Source: Vreelandella zhanjiangensis DSM 21076 (GTDB taxonomy: Bacteria; Pseudomonadota; Gammaproteobacteria; Pseudomonadales; Halomonadaceae). Taken from it: a DNA stretch of 64,000 nucleotides. Shown here piece after piece: positions 18,526 through 28,594 of this stretch. Numbering within the stretch: the stretch's first letter is position 1; each line of letters begins with the position of its first letter. A program made the translations under genes and the position numbers. The DNA lies in NCBI RefSeq assembly GCF_000377665.1, contig NZ_KB898653.1:1-64000 (forward strand). The letters run 5' to 3'. The notes beneath the pieces were generated by a model, which did no database searches, was not told the DNA's origin, and worked only from the letters and a program-made list of their open reading frames with translations.

Positions 18526-19197
18526 ATGACGCAAGATGAACTTAAAGCCGCCGTCGCGGACGCGGCCATTAAAGAGATCACCCCGGGACTTGAAAAAGAC
18601 ACCGTGCTGGGCATTGGCACTGGCTCAACGGCGAACCTTTTTATTGATCGCCTGGGGCCGCTTCGCGACCGTTTTAAGGGGGCGGTCGCAAGCTCAGAGG
18701 CCAGCGCCAAGCGTCTGCAAGGCTTGGGCATTGAAGTGTTCGAGCTTAACAATGTTGGTACAGTGCCTTTCTATATCGACGGCGCCGACGAAGTGAATGC
18801 TCACTTACATATGATCAAAGGCGGCGGCGCCGCACTTACCCGTGAAAAAATCGTCGCGGCGTGCGCCGAACGCTTTATCTGCATTGCCGATGGCTCAAAG
18901 CTTGTGAATACCTTGGGTGACTTTCCTCTGCCCGTCGAGGTCATTCCCATGGCACGCTCCTACGTCGCGCGAGAGCTGGTTAAGCTGGGCGCCGACCCGG
19001 TGTATCGCCAGGGCGTGGTCACCGATAACGGCAACCAGATTATCGACTGCTACGATTTTATGATTGAAGATCCGGTCGCCATGGAAGCCAAAATCAACGC
19101 CATCGTGGGCGTGGTGACCAACGGCCTGTTTGCCGCTCGTGGGGCTGACGTACTGCTGCTGGGTAAAGAAGGCGGCGTCGAGCGCAGCGTGCGCTAA
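18526..19197 (+). CDS. rpiA: Ribose-5-phosphate isomerase A
   Basis: It interconverts ribose 5-phosphate and ribulose 5-phosphate in the non-oxidative pentose phosphate pathway. 223 residues, the typical length (E. coli 219). Substrate motifs visible: [33 protein letters not shown] with the catalytic Asp, and [15 protein letters not shown]. The ilvA-rpiA divergent pair is common in gammaproteobacteria. Its stop overlaps the waaA 3' end by 4 bp (convergent). Confidence 0.97.
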   Translation: MTQDELKAAVADAAIKEITPGLEKDTVLGIGTGSTANLFIDRLGPLRDRFKGAVASSEASAKRLQGLGIEVFELNNVGTVPFYIDGADEVNAHLHMIKGGGAALTREKIVAACAERFICIADGSKLVNTLGDFPLPVEVIPMARSYVARELVKLGADPVYRQGVVTDNGNQIIDCYDFMIEDPVAMEAKINAIVGVVTNGLFAARGADVLLLGKEGGVERSVR

Positions 19198-20498
19198 GGG
19201 CTAGGACGATAAGGGCTAAGCAGCGCCTCAAGGCCATTCAGGGTGCGCGCAAGCGCACCTTGGCTGGCCTTGATAGCCGATTGACCGGCCTGGCCTTCTT
19301 GCAGACAACGCGCTGGATCAGCGAAGCGGCTGTGTAACGCCTTTACTAAAGCGTCCACATCTTCCACCAGCGTGAGTGCACCCACGGTTTGCAGGGGCTC
19401 GACCACGTCGGCAAAGTTTTCCACATAGGGGCCGCTGAGAACGGGTTTGCCCAGCGCTGCCGGCTCAAGCACGTTATGCCCGCCAAGCGGCACCAGGCTG
19501 CCACCCACAAACGCCACTCGGCCAGCGCCATAGAGGATGGCAAGCTCACCCAGCGTATCGCCGATATAAACCTGCGTCGCCTGGGTAACGGGTTCGCCCT
19601 GGCTGCGCCGGCTCGTTTCCCATCCTTCCGCCCTACATAGTGCCGCAACCTCATCAAAGCGCTGCGGGTGGCGCGGGACGAGCACCAGCAGCGCATCAGG
19701 ATACTGGTGTAACAGCTGCCGATGCGCTTCAAGCAGCAGTGCTTCTTCACCATCGCGAGTAGAACCGGCGACCCACACAGGCCGTTTTCCCCACTGGGTA
19801 AGTAAACGCTCACTTTTCTCTAAAGCGCCTTCCTGCAGCTCCATCTCAAACTTCAATGACCCCACCACCGCCGTCTTAGAGATCGTCGCGCCGAGGGTTT
19901 TAAACCGCTCGGCATCGGCTGCGGACTTGGCTGCCAGCCAATCGACATCGGCCAGCGTGCGGGCCATTAACGAAGCGATTTTCTGATAGCGTTTGAACGC
20001 CCGCGGCGAGAGCCTGCCGTTGACCACGGCAACCGGCACTTTGCGTTGCTGGCAGGCGGAAAGCAGGTTGGGCCATAGTTCGGTTTCAAACATGATGGCC
20101 AGCTCCGGCTTTACCTGACGCACAAAGCGTTTGGCCGCGCCGGGGAAATCCAGGGGTAAAAAGCAGTGTATGAGCCGGTTGTGATCAGCCTGCGGCTCAT
20201 CCATCAACGCCTGCGCCTGCTGGGCACCCGTCGCAGTCATGGTGGTCAACAGCAGGCTATGGCGCGGGTAGCGAGCAAGCAGACCGTCGATAAGCGGGCG
20301 GGCAGCTCGTACCTCACCGACCGACGCACAGTGCAGCCAGATGCGCGGCGGCGCAGGTAGCGCGCCAAGGTGCAAGCCTAGCCGTTGCCAACGCGAGTGA
20401 GTGGGCACTTGCTCACGCCAGATGCGCCAGCCAATCAGCGGAGCAAGCGCATAGAGCACCGCCGAATAGCCAAGCCGCGGCCAGTTGATTCGCCCCAT
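19194..20498 (-). CDS. waaA: 3-deoxy-D-manno-octulosonic acid transferase (Kdo transferase)
   Basis: It transfers Kdo from CMP-Kdo to the lipid A precursor at the inner membrane. 434 residues. An N-terminal hydrophobic anchor is followed by [15 protein letters not shown], which carries the family's catalytic Glu. The GT-B C-terminal half has [18 protein letters not shown] and [21 protein letters not shown]. It overlaps the stop of hldE by 1 bp (TAATG), so the two are coupled. Because kdkA lies nearby, WaaA may be monofunctional as in Haemophilus, which adds one Kdo; this is inference. Confidence 0.95.
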   Translation of the reverse strand: MGRINWPRLGYSAVLYALAPLIGWRIWREQVPTHSRWQRLGLHLGALPAPPRIWLHCASVGEVRAARPLIDGLLARYPRHSLLLTTMTATGAQQAQALMDEPQADHNRLIHCFLPLDFPGAAKRFVRQVKPELAIMFETELWPNLLSACQQRKVPVAVVNGRLSPRAFKRYQKIASLMARTLADVDWLAAKSAADAERFKTLGATISKTAVVGSLKFEMELQEGALEKSERLLTQWGKRPVWVAGSTRDGEEALLLEAHRQLLHQYPDALLVLVPRHPQRFDEVAALCRAEGWETSRRSQGEPVTQATQVYIGDTLGELAILYGAGRVAFVGGSLVPLGGHNVLEPAALGKPVLSGPYVENFADVVEPLQTVGALTLVEDVDALVKALHSRFADPARCLQEGQAGQSAIKASQGALARTLNGLEALLSPYRPSP

Positions 20499-21928
20499 TA
20501 GCCTTCGCGGTCCAGAATGGAGCTGATCATCGCGGTAGTCGATACGCCATCTTCAAACCCGAGGACCTTCACCTCTCCCCCGTTGGCTCGAACGGCTTCT
20601 CCTCCCGCGATATCATCAGGATGGTAATCACCGCCCTTGACCAGAATATCGGGCAGAACGGCTTCAATCAGCGCTTGGGGCGTATCATCGCTAAACGGCA
20701 CGACCCAATCGACCGCGCCAAGACCTGCCAGCACCTGCATACGCCGATTAAGCGGGTTGATGGGCCGCTTGGGGCCTTTCAGGCGGCCAATGGACGCATC
20801 ATCGTTGACCGCCACAATCAAGCGATCCCCCAGGCGCTTGGCCTGCTCCAGGTACGCGACATGGCCCGCATGGAGAATATCAAAGCAGCCATTGGTCATG
20901 ACGACCCGCTCGCCGCGCAGTTGAGCGGCACGTACCGCGTCAATCAGCGACGTTTGCTCAATCACGCCGAACTCGGCGAGCTTATCGCCATGCAGCGCGG
21001 TATATAGCTCAGCTACGGATAGCGTCGCGGTGCCGGGCTTGGCGACCACCAAACCGGCTCCCAGATTCGCCAGCATCATGGCTTCCGGCAGGCCGTGACC
21101 GGCGGCAAGCGCCAGGCCCATCAACCCAATCACCGTGTCGCCTGCGCCGGTAACATCAAAGACTTCCTGGGCACGCGTAGGCAGATGAATAGGCGCCAGC
21201 CCTTCACGAATCAGGGTCATGCCTTTTTCACTGCGGGTGATTAAAAGCGCCTCCAGCTCAAGTTCGGCACGTAGTGCTTCACCGCGCTTGGCAAGCTCGG
21301 CATCGCTTGCGCATGGGCCTACGACGGCTTCAAATTCCGTCAGGTTGGGGGTAATCAAGCTCGCCCCGCGGTATTTGCTGAAGTCCTGCCCCTTAGGGTC
21401 AATCAGCACACGTTTGCCGTGGGCGCGCGCCTGGGCAATCAGCCGTTCGACCTGGTTGAGGGTGCCTTTACCGTAATCAGACAGAATCACTACATCGCAG
21501 TCCGGCAGGGCCTGCTCGACTTGGGACAGCAGGTCATTGGTATCGACGTTATCCAGACGCTGCTCAAAATCCAGACGCAGCAACTGCTGGTTACGGCTCA
21601 TAACACGCAGCTTGGTAATCGTGGGTATATCGGCACTGCGCTGAAAGTAAGTACTTACATTGGATGTATGCAGCTGGGCTTCCAGCAGGTTGGCGTTATC
21701 GTCATCCCCCACCACACCCGCCAGTGCCACATGCCCACCCAGCGAGGCTACGTTGAGGGCTACGTTGGCGGCGCCACCGGGTCGATCATCCGCATCTTCA
21801 ACGCGAACCACCGGCACAGGCGCTTCCGGTGAAATGCGCGAGGTGCCGCCGTGCCAGTAGCGGTCAAGCATGACATCGCCAACGACCAGTATATGAGCGT
21901 GTTCCAGGGCGGTTAAATCAACTTTCAT
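20498..21928 (-). CDS. hldE: Bifunctional heptose 7-phosphate kinase / heptose 1-phosphate adenylyltransferase
   Basis: It makes ADP-D-glycero-beta-D-manno-heptose in two of the steps to ADP-heptose; GmhB acts between them. 476 residues. The N-terminal ribokinase-type domain (about 1-320) has [17 protein letters not shown] and [11 protein letters not shown]. The C-terminal cytidylyltransferase-like domain (about 345-476) has [16 protein letters not shown]. It overlaps the upstream heptosyltransferase gene by 11 bp and waaA by 1 bp, indicating one operon. Confidence 0.97.
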   Translation of the reverse strand: MKVDLTALEHAHILVVGDVMLDRYWHGGTSRISPEAPVPVVRVEDADDRPGGAANVALNVASLGGHVALAGVVGDDDNANLLEAQLHTSNVSTYFQRSADIPTITKLRVMSRNQQLLRLDFEQRLDNVDTNDLLSQVEQALPDCDVVILSDYGKGTLNQVERLIAQARAHGKRVLIDPKGQDFSKYRGASLITPNLTEFEAVVGPCASDAELAKRGEALRAELELEALLITRSEKGMTLIREGLAPIHLPTRAQEVFDVTGAGDTVIGLMGLALAAGHGLPEAMMLANLGAGLVVAKPGTATLSVAELYTALHGDKLAEFGVIEQTSLIDAVRAAQLRGERVVMTNGCFDILHAGHVAYLEQAKRLGDRLIVAVNDDASIGRLKGPKRPINPLNRRMQVLAGLGAVDWVVPFSDDTPQALIEAVLPDILVKGGDYHPDDIAGGEAVRANGGEVKVLGFEDGVSTTAMISSILDREG

Positions 21929-23015
21929 GGGTAAGTCCTGCGGCGGTGTCTGGTGCTGTATGGGCTAATAGCGCATCCAGATGGGCAATAACGGTATCGG
22001 TTTTAATAAGCTGCATCGCATCCTGATGGCGTACCCGCTGTCCCCAGGTCACTTCATCTACCGATTTATGCAGATAGGCGCTTACGGCGTCGGGGTAGGC
22101 ATTGACGGCAAAGTCGCGCCAGCAATAGGGCGCTGCTCGCTGAGGATTGGTGGTGGCATAGAGACCCAACGTAGGAGTGCCCATAGCATTGGCCATATGT
22201 GCCGGGCCGGTATCCGGGGCAATTACTGCTCGCGCCTGACCAATTAGCGCCAGTACGCCTTTCAGCGAGGTGCCACCAATGGCGTTGATTACGCTATCTG
22301 GCTGGCACAGCTTTTCTATCTGCTCGCCTATCTCGCGCTCAAGCGAGCTGCTTCCCCCGGTCAAAACGCTTTTTAGACCGTGGTGGACCCAGGCATGTTC
22401 AATGACGCTGGCGTAGCCCTCAACCGACCAGTTACGAAAGTTACGCAGACGTGCGTTGCTGCACGGGTTGATGACCAGATAGGGTGACTCGCCGCTGATG
22501 ACCCGCGCCTCATCAAGGGCTGTGACCGGCACCGGCATGTTCCACTCCAGGCGATCATCGGTCACGCCCAGCAGCCGGGCAAAATCCATAAAGGATTCCA
22601 GCACGTGTGCCTGGGCGTGGGGCTTCAACTGGTGCTGGGTAAACCAGTGTTGGGCATCCTTGGCGCGGGCTTTGTCATAGCCCACGCGAACGTTGGCCTT
22701 GAGCCCCAACGACAGAATACTGGCGCGGATCGCCTGCTGCATATGCAACAGCACGTCAAAGCGCGTATCAGCAAGCTCACGCCACAGGGTACGCATGCCG
22801 GCAAGCCCGGTCGACTTGTCGTAAACGACAAACTCGACCCCGGAAAGTCCCGCCAGTAGACTGTGCTCCCCCTTGCCGATAATCCAGGTAATACGCGCAC
22901 GGGGCCACTGGCGTTGCAATGCGCGTACCGTTGGCACGAGATTGCACACATCTCCCAGAGCGGAGAGGCGCAAAATGGCAATGTGGTTGGGTTCAGCAGG
23001 CAACGAGGGCTTCAT
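21918..23015 (-). CDS. Lipopolysaccharide heptosyltransferase I family protein (OpsX-like, GT9)
   Basis: Predicted to add the first heptose to Kdo on lipid A at the cytoplasmic face. About 365 residues from the ATG at 23015 ([10 protein letters not shown]). The frame is open 27 codons upstream, but those residues do not fit. The GT9 signature [19 protein letters not shown] starts at about residue 12, and the C-terminal GT-B domain has [22 protein letters not shown]. The overall pattern is closer to Haemophilus OpsX than to WaaC; OpsX-type enzymes act on a single phosphorylated Kdo, which fits the adjacent Kdo kinase. It heads the opsX-hldE-waaA run and is divergent from kdkA. Confidence 0.88.
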   Translation of the reverse strand: MKPSLPAEPNHIAILRLSALGDVCNLVPTVRALQRQWPRARITWIIGKGEHSLLAGLSGVEFVVYDKSTGLAGMRTLWRELADTRFDVLLHMQQAIRASILSLGLKANVRVGYDKARAKDAQHWFTQHQLKPHAQAHVLESFMDFARLLGVTDDRLEWNMPVPVTALDEARVISGESPYLVINPCSNARLRNFRNWSVEGYASVIEHAWVHHGLKSVLTGGSSSLEREIGEQIEKLCQPDSVINAIGGTSLKGVLALIGQARAVIAPDTGPAHMANAMGTPTLGLYATTNPQRAAPYCWRDFAVNAYPDAVSAYLHKSVDEVTWGQRVRHQDAMQLIKTDTVIAHLDALLAHTAPDTAAGLTHES

Positions 23016-23049
23016 GCGCTTAACGGCACTCCGGCAAAAAAATAGTCTG

Positions 23050-23799
23050 ATGTTACATGATGCAGACAGTTTAAGTGACGCACCGGGATCACACAAAATC
23101 CAGCCGCGTCTATTTACGGCCGATTACTGGCGCCAGCAAGCCCTGGTGGTAGGCGAAGCGCCTGGCCGGGGAAGCAGCCTTTTTCTACAGGCAACGCCTA
23201 GCCAACAGTGGGTACTGCGCCCCTACCGGCGCGGCGGCATGGTAGCCAAGCTCAGTGAAAAGCGTTACCTATGGACAGGTGCCGAGCGTACCCGTGCGTT
23301 TCAGGAGCTAAGATTAACCGCGTCGCTTTTTGAGCAGGGCCTGCCAGTGCCCGCACCGATCGCCTGCTGCGTAACGCGCCACGGCCTTACTTATGAGGCG
23401 GCGCTGATAACGGTGAGAATTCCAGGGGCCCAAGCATTTGCCGCTCTGCTCGCCGACGATAAAGCCGATAACGCACTGCTTAAGCGGGTAGGCGCAATGA
23501 TTAAGCGCTTTCACGCTGCAGGGCTTGATCATGTCGATCTTAATGCGCGCAACATACTGGTTGACCCATGCAATACCCCCTGGCTAATTGATCTGGACCG
23601 CTGCCGCCTGCGCCCGCCGGGCAAGTGGCAAGCCGCTAACCTGGCACGCCTTTCCCGCTCGGTGGCTAAATTCAGCCGCCCGTCCCAGGTAGCTTACGTG
23701 ATGGCCTGCATACATGAAGGCTATGTTAATAAAACCGGTGCTAATAAAAACAACGTTCATACAAACGATGTTCCTAAAAACGATGTTCATAAAAACTAG
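23050..23799 (+). CDS. kdkA: 3-deoxy-D-manno-octulosonic acid kinase
   Basis: It phosphorylates O-4 of Kdo in the LPS inner core using ATP. 249 residues. The kinase-fold catalytic loop is GLDHVDLNARNILVD (about residues 159-173), followed by a metal-binding LIDLDRCRLRPPG. WVLRPYRRGGMVAKL near residue 55 matches the KdkA N-lobe. The C-terminal 25 residues are low-complexity (KNNVH, TNDVP, KNDVH units) encoded by three tandem 15-nt repeats at 23746-23790, not part of the family core. It is divergent from the OpsX-like gene (34-bp gap) and overlaps the convergent GT4 gene by 4 bp. Confidence 0.92.
   Translation: MLHDADSLSDAPGSHKIQPRLFTADYWRQQALVVGEAPGRGSSLFLQATPSQQWVLRPYRRGGMVAKLSEKRYLWTGAERTRAFQELRLTASLFEQGLPVPAPIACCVTRHGLTYEAALITVRIPGAQAFAALLADDKADNALLKRVGAMIKRFHAAGLDHVDLNARNILVDPCNTPWLIDLDRCRLRPPGKWQAANLARLSRSVAKFSRPSQVAYVMACIHEGYVNKTGANKNNVHTNDVPKNDVHKN
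23746..23790 (+). repeat. Tandem 15-nt repeat (3 units) in the kdkA 3' end
   Basis: Units are AAAAACAACGTTCAT, ACAAACGATGTTCCT and AAAAACGATGTTCAT, followed by a partial AAAAAC before the stop. They encode pentapeptides KNNVH, TNDVP and KNDVH. The 15-nt period keeps frame, so copy number could change without frameshift. Confidence 0.85.
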
Positions 23800-24914
23800 G
23801 CAGAAACACTGTAAGCCTCAATTAAGCGCTTAACGTGCTGCTTGTTGCTGAAGTGCTGCTCGACGCGCTGCCGGGCAGCTTTGCCCATGCTTTGGCGCTT
23901 TGTTTTATCACGCACCATGGCGTCCATCGCGGCGCGCCATGCGCTAATGTCGTGAGGGCCTACTAATACACCTGAAGTGCTATCGACCAACTCTGGCAGC
24001 GAGCCGGTATTCGACCCGATAATCGGCATGCCACATGCCATTGACTCAATAATCGTCAGGCCAAAGGCTTCGTTTTCTGAGGGAATACACACTAGATCGA
24101 GCACCGGCAGTATGTCGGTTAAATCGTTACGGTGACCCAGGAACGTAATCTTGTCTTCCAGCGCGGTACCCACAATCAGCGCCTGTAAACCCTGATAAAA
24201 GCTTTCCACTCCGCCTGAATCGTAATCGGTGCCACCGATAGAGAGCGCATAGAAATTCAGCTCAGGATCAAGCTCAAGCAGCGCTTTCACCCAGATATCC
24301 TGGCCCTTCCCCGGCGTTACGCGCCCAGGCAACCCAATTACGACCGCTTCACGAGGAATGCCCAGCGCATCGCGCTTAATGCGAATGGCGTCCAGATCAT
24401 AACAAGGCCGGTACTTATTGGTATCGACACCGTGCGGCAGGCAGATAACCTGTTCACGGGCGACGGGCAGATTGCTGACATTACGCTGGTAAGTCGCCTG
24501 GCTAATGGATAAAACACGATCCACTTTGCCGTAAGCAAACCGGTGGTAAGGGTTCTTCTTCGGTCGCTGCCCACCGACATGATCGGTATAAAGCACTCTT
24601 AAGCCAGGCATCAAACACTTTAATAACGAGCTTAATCTTAAGTCACTCGACTTATGGCAATGAACAACGCGGACGCCTTCCTGTATTAGCCAACGACGAA
24701 GGCTGATGACAAGCGCCAGCGCGCTTGCATTACTTTTAAAGGCTTTATACGGCACATTATTTTGCTGCATATACGCTTCCACCTTGGTATTTTCAAGGCA
24801 GATGCCGATGACCTCCCAGCCCTCTTCTTTCAAATCACCCATCACACGATCAACATACAGCTCCATCCCGCCTTTGCCGTCAGACATACATAGTTGCAGC
24901 ACTTTATTTGCCAT
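23796..24914 (-). CDS. Glycosyltransferase family 4 protein
   Basis: About 372 residues from the ATG at 24914 (MANKVLQLCMSD). The N-terminal GT-B domain has GKGGMELYVDRVMGDL. The C-terminal nucleotide-sugar domain has GLPGRVTPGKGQDIW and the EX7E motif PSENEAFGLTIIESMACGMPIIGS. No signal peptide or transmembrane segment, so it is likely peripheral at the inner membrane. Placed among LPS-core genes, it probably adds a hexose to the core, but the sugar and acceptor cannot be read from sequence. Divergent from the GT9 gene that starts at 24999. Confidence 0.88.
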   Translation of the reverse strand: MANKVLQLCMSDGKGGMELYVDRVMGDLKEEGWEVIGICLENTKVEAYMQQNNVPYKAFKSNASALALVISLRRWLIQEGVRVVHCHKSSDLRLSSLLKCLMPGLRVLYTDHVGGQRPKKNPYHRFAYGKVDRVLSISQATYQRNVSNLPVAREQVICLPHGVDTNKYRPCYDLDAIRIKRDALGIPREAVVIGLPGRVTPGKGQDIWVKALLELDPELNFYALSIGGTDYDSGGVESFYQGLQALIVGTALEDKITFLGHRNDLTDILPVLDLVCIPSENEAFGLTIIESMACGMPIIGSNTGSLPELVDSTSGVLVGPHDISAWRAAMDAMVRDKTKRQSMGKAARQRVEQHFSNKQHVKRLIEAYSVSA

Positions 24915-24998
24915 CACCTCACCTACCCGGCTACGCACCGTTAAACAATGAATACAATCTCTTGTAGTATACAGGCTGCAATTAACGGGGCTTGAACC

Positions 24999-26054
24999 AT
25001 GGCAAAGAAATTGCTCGTTGTTCGCAACGACAAAATCGGTGACTTTATGCTGGCATGGCCGGCGCTGGCATGCTTAAAAAGCGCATCGCCTACCCCGCAC
25101 ATTACGGTATTGGTGCCCGCTTACACTGCACCACTGGCCAATGCCTGCCCGTGGGTCGACGAGGTTATTATTGACCCTGGGCGCCAAGCTGACGCTGCGG
25201 CTCAAAAAGCCTTGCTTGACGAGGTCAAAGCCGCCCGATTTGATGCGCTGCTAACGCTTTTCTCAACCCCGCGTATTGGCCTGTTGGGCTGGCGGTCGGG
25301 AATACCGCTGCGCGTTGCACCGGCGACCAAGTGGGCACAGCTGTTTTATAACGCTCGAATACGCCAGCGCCGCTCTCAATCGGCAAAGCCTGAGTACCAG
25401 TACAACGTGGATTTGGCCTGCGAACTGCTCGCAAGGCTTTCGCTTAAGCTTGCAGCACTCCCTTCGCCACCCTTCTGGCCGCTAAGTGATACACATCGCC
25501 AACGGCAAGCGTTGCTCGAGACTACGCGGGAAACTAAGCAGGAAGCTGACGGCCCCATCGTTGTCGTACATCCGGGTAGCGGCGGTTCGGCGGTTAATCT
25601 CTCGCTTGATCAGTACGCGGCGCTTATTGCGCTCATCAATCAGACGACTGATGATGTTAGCTGGCTAATCAGCGCAGGGCCTAGTGAAGAGGCCCATGCC
25701 CAGACGTTGATCGACCAGCTTGCCCAGACGGGCATTACTGCCAGGCGCCTGCCCGCTAGCCAACATGTGGCTGATTTTGCTCTTCAGCTTGCCGGCGCCG
25801 ATATGTTGATCGCGGGCTCAACCGGCCCGCTGCATATTGCTGGCTGCCTGAACATTGCCACTGCAGGATTTTACCCCGCCAAACGCTCGGCCACGCCGCT
25901 GCGCTGGCAAACCTGCAATAGCGCCGAAAAACGCCTGGCGTTCAGTCCACCGGTCGCGGCCGGCCAGCAGGATATGGCGGCGATTGATATAACATCCGCC
26001 GCTCAAGAGATATCAGCGCTTCTCCGGCGTGGACGTGCGGGTGCGAATCCATAG
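24999..26054 (+). CDS. Glycosyltransferase family 9 (heptosyltransferase-like)
   Basis: 351 residues. The GT9 N-terminus is LLVVRNDKIGDFMLAWPALACLK. The C-terminal domain carries VVVHPGSGGSAVNL and MLIAGSTGPLHIAGCLNIATAGFYP, typical of ADP-heptose binding. It is the second of three GT9 genes in the window and could add a third heptose (WaaQ-like) or another heptose-linked residue. Its 3' end overlaps the convergent GT2 gene by 42 bp, so the last 13 codons of both are mutually constrained. Confidence 0.85.
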   Translation: MAKKLLVVRNDKIGDFMLAWPALACLKSASPTPHITVLVPAYTAPLANACPWVDEVIIDPGRQADAAAQKALLDEVKAARFDALLTLFSTPRIGLLGWRSGIPLRVAPATKWAQLFYNARIRQRRSQSAKPEYQYNVDLACELLARLSLKLAALPSPPFWPLSDTHRQRQALLETTRETKQEADGPIVVVHPGSGGSAVNLSLDQYAALIALINQTTDDVSWLISAGPSEEAHAQTLIDQLAQTGITARRLPASQHVADFALQLAGADMLIAGSTGPLHIAGCLNIATAGFYPAKRSATPLRWQTCNSAEKRLAFSPPVAAGQQDMAAIDITSAAQEISALLRRGRAGANP

Positions 26055-26777
26055 GTCAGCGTATTTATTAAACGTTGAGTGCGCCGACAGTAGCGCCAGT
26101 AAAAAGCCTTGCTTACCGTCTTTAAAACCGGCCTTTAACAGATACATTTTGATAAAGCAGGCAAGCCCATGGATAAAGCCGCTGCCCAGAGTCGCTGTTT
26201 TGCCCTGTGCGGCCCGCTGCTCTGACCACGCCTGGGCGTAGTGAGCCGATTTTTCCAGGTAGTGGCGCAAATCGCGATAGGTATAGTGAAGCAGGTCCCC
26301 CGAAAGCCGCTTAACGCTCAGGCTCTCAGGCACTACCAACTTTTCATGCACAAGCGCTGCATTGTAGGAAGCCCGCCCCTTGGGATACAGACGCAGTACT
26401 CGGTCCGGGTACCAGCCTGAATGGCGGATAAAGCGCCCAAAGCACCAGGATAGACGGCTGGCACTGTAAACGGCGGGCGGCTGTTGAACCGCCTTGAGAA
26501 TGCTGTCGCGCAGTTCTGGCGTCACACGCTCATCGGCATCGACCATCAATAGCCACTCATGGCGGGCCAACGCCTCTGCCCGTTGACGCTGTATGCCAAA
26601 CCCCTGCCAGTCGGTGTTAACGCTGACGTTATCCGTATACTCACGCGCAATCGCACAGGTTTCATCCTGGCTACCCGCGTCCAGCACGACAATCTCATCG
26701 GCCCAGGTCAGCGTATCCAGACACTCACGTAAATGATGTGCTTCATTTTTAACAATTAAAACGGCAGAAATTGGCAC
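26013..26777 (-). CDS. Glycosyltransferase family 2, WaaE/KdtX-like LPS core glucosyltransferase
   Basis: 254 residues, GTG start at 26777 with AAGG 7 nt upstream. The GT-A fold begins ISAVLIVKNEAHHLRECLDTL. The DXD region is LLMVDADERVTPEL, with LDAGSQDET upstream. The N-terminus and the C-terminal FIKMYLLKAGFKDGKQGFLLALLSAHSTF match the WaaE/KdtX family, which adds a beta-1,4-glucose to heptose I in Klebsiella, Serratia and relatives. Monocistronic or last gene; 3' overlap of 42 bp with the GT9 gene. Confidence 0.88.
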   Translation of the reverse strand: MPISAVLIVKNEAHHLRECLDTLTWADEIVVLDAGSQDETCAIAREYTDNVSVNTDWQGFGIQRQRAEALARHEWLLMVDADERVTPELRDSILKAVQQPPAVYSASRLSWCFGRFIRHSGWYPDRVLRLYPKGRASYNAALVHEKLVVPESLSVKRLSGDLLHYTYRDLRHYLEKSAHYAQAWSEQRAAQGKTATLGSGFIHGLACFIKMYLLKAGFKDGKQGFLLALLSAHSTFNKYADLWIRTRTSTPEKR

Positions 26778-26941
26778 AGATCACCTTCGCCAGTCAGGGT
26801 TAATAAGCGCGCAGGGGCCGCGCATTTGCCAGGGTGCCTCAGTATGAATGCTAGCACGCCCATAACAATATGAATTGCGCATTACGATAACAACATTTGG
26901 TAAGCTTAGAGACTCACTTTGGGATATCGAAGGGATACGGC

Positions 26942-28594
26942 ATGCCCGCATTGACGTCATTTAAGCTTACTCCTTGGCTGCCATTGGCTACGATTGGCCT
27001 CAGCCTGGGCTATGCCGCAACCGTATTAACCCGCCTACCCTGGTGGACGTTGTTGCTGATCGCAGCGATCTGGATTGGTCTTGGGCTCAAGCTTGCCTGG
27101 GGCAAGCCGCTAAATGCCCGTTATCGCAGAATATGGCCCTGGTCACTGGTACCGCTCAGTCTAATGGGCGTGTATGTCTATTTGGCCGACAGCTTTGGCA
27201 ACGTTGATCTAGGCGCGGTGTTCTTCCATTTGCAGGCTGGCATAGCCGAGCACGGCGGCGCTGGCAAAATGCTCTCCGCCATCATGTATATCATCGTGAT
27301 GGTAGGAATCTTATGGTCGGTGACCTGGTTTTCGCGCCACGACCAGCGCTGGCGCCTTGCCGAGCGGTATTTCGCGATTGTTTTACTGGCCGCCAACCCG
27401 CTGCTGTATGGCTTGGGTCAACGCAGCGTGGCAATTGTGGCAGATGACGGTGAGTGGCTTAATCGACGCTATATGCCGCCCCCCATGGGCGAGCAGCAGC
27501 ATAAGCCGAACCTGCTAATTATGTATCTGGAAAGCCTTGAGCGTACTTACAGCAACGATATTTTTAACGATGCCTATGCCGATCTAAACACTCTGGGTGA
27601 GCAAGGGCTGGTGTTTGAAGGCATCCGCCAGATGGAAAACACCGGCTGGACCATGGCAGGCATGATTGCCAGCCAGTGCGGCGTACCGCTAATGCCTGCT
27701 GGGCTTTTACACGATACCCAGTTTGAGCCGCTACAGCACGTGGTACCTGGCGTTGACTGCCTGGGCGATATTCTAGCCGCCCACGGCTATCGGCTGAGCT
27801 ATCTGGGCGGTGCCAGCACCCAGTTCGCGGGTAAGGGGCTTTTCTATCGCGGCCATCAGTTTAATACCGTCAAAGGTAAAGAGGAGTTCGCGCCTGACCT
27901 TGAAGATCCTGAGTATATGAATAGCTGGGGCCTTTATGACGATACCCTTTACGATCTTACCGCTGATGAAATACGCCGCTTGGACGAAGAGGATAGCGGA
28001 CCCTGGGCGGTGGTTAATCTTAACCTTGCCGGCCACGCGCCAAGTGGCTTCCCATCCCAGACATGCCTTGATCGACAGGGCGAATTCGACGGCCAGGATA
28101 TCCTTTATTCAGTAAAGTGCTCGGCTTATGAGGCGCGGGTATTCATCGAGCAGCTACAGCAGGAAGGCTTATTGGATAATACGCTGGTCGTCGTCCTTAG
28201 CGACCACCTCACCATGCGGGTTTCCGTCTGGGATCAGTTGACGGCACTGGATCGCGACAATACGCTGATTATGCTGGGCGACCATATCGAGCCTCAACGC
28301 ATTCGCCGTGATGCCACCATGCTGGACGTCTTCCCCACTATATTGGAGGCAATGGGGTTTGAGCTTAACGAACACCGGGCCGGGCTTGGAGCCTCGCTAC
28401 TCAGTGAAAAACCCACGCTGGTTGAAGTGCACGGTATTGAAATACTCAACGAGCGTCTGCGCCAGGAAACGGCGCTGCAGCACCGTCTATGGGAAGGACT
28501 GGCCCCTCAGCGCCGCGAGGAAGAACCGCAACCCACGGTGCAGGTCACCGAAACGCCGGCCGACCAGGCCGGCGAGATCGAAATCATTTATTAA
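26942..28594 (+). CDS. OpgB/MdoB-like phosphoglycerol transferase, alkaline phosphatase superfamily
   Basis: 550 residues from the ATG at 26942. Four or five N-terminal transmembrane helices (about 10-165) precede a periplasmic sulfatase-type domain. The nucleophile Thr lies in LESLERTYSN and metal ligands in VVLSDHLTMR. IASQCGVPL and MNSWGLYDDTLYD align with E. coli OpgB. OpgB moves phosphoglycerol from phosphatidylglycerol to periplasmic glucans; here the target could be glucans or LPS core, as no opgGH is in view and the gene sits in the LPS cluster. The 3' end overlaps waaF by 11 bp (convergent). Confidence 0.85.
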   Translation: MPALTSFKLTPWLPLATIGLSLGYAATVLTRLPWWTLLLIAAIWIGLGLKLAWGKPLNARYRRIWPWSLVPLSLMGVYVYLADSFGNVDLGAVFFHLQAGIAEHGGAGKMLSAIMYIIVMVGILWSVTWFSRHDQRWRLAERYFAIVLLAANPLLYGLGQRSVAIVADDGEWLNRRYMPPPMGEQQHKPNLLIMYLESLERTYSNDIFNDAYADLNTLGEQGLVFEGIRQMENTGWTMAGMIASQCGVPLMPAGLLHDTQFEPLQHVVPGVDCLGDILAAHGYRLSYLGGASTQFAGKGLFYRGHQFNTVKGKEEFAPDLEDPEYMNSWGLYDDTLYDLTADEIRRLDEEDSGPWAVVNLNLAGHAPSGFPSQTCLDRQGEFDGQDILYSVKCSAYEARVFIEQLQQEGLLDNTLVVVLSDHLTMRVSVWDQLTALDRDNTLIMLGDHIEPQRIRRDATMLDVFPTILEAMGFELNEHRAGLGASLLSEKPTLVEVHGIEILNERLRQETALQHRLWEGLAPQRREEEPQPTVQVTETPADQAGEIEIIY

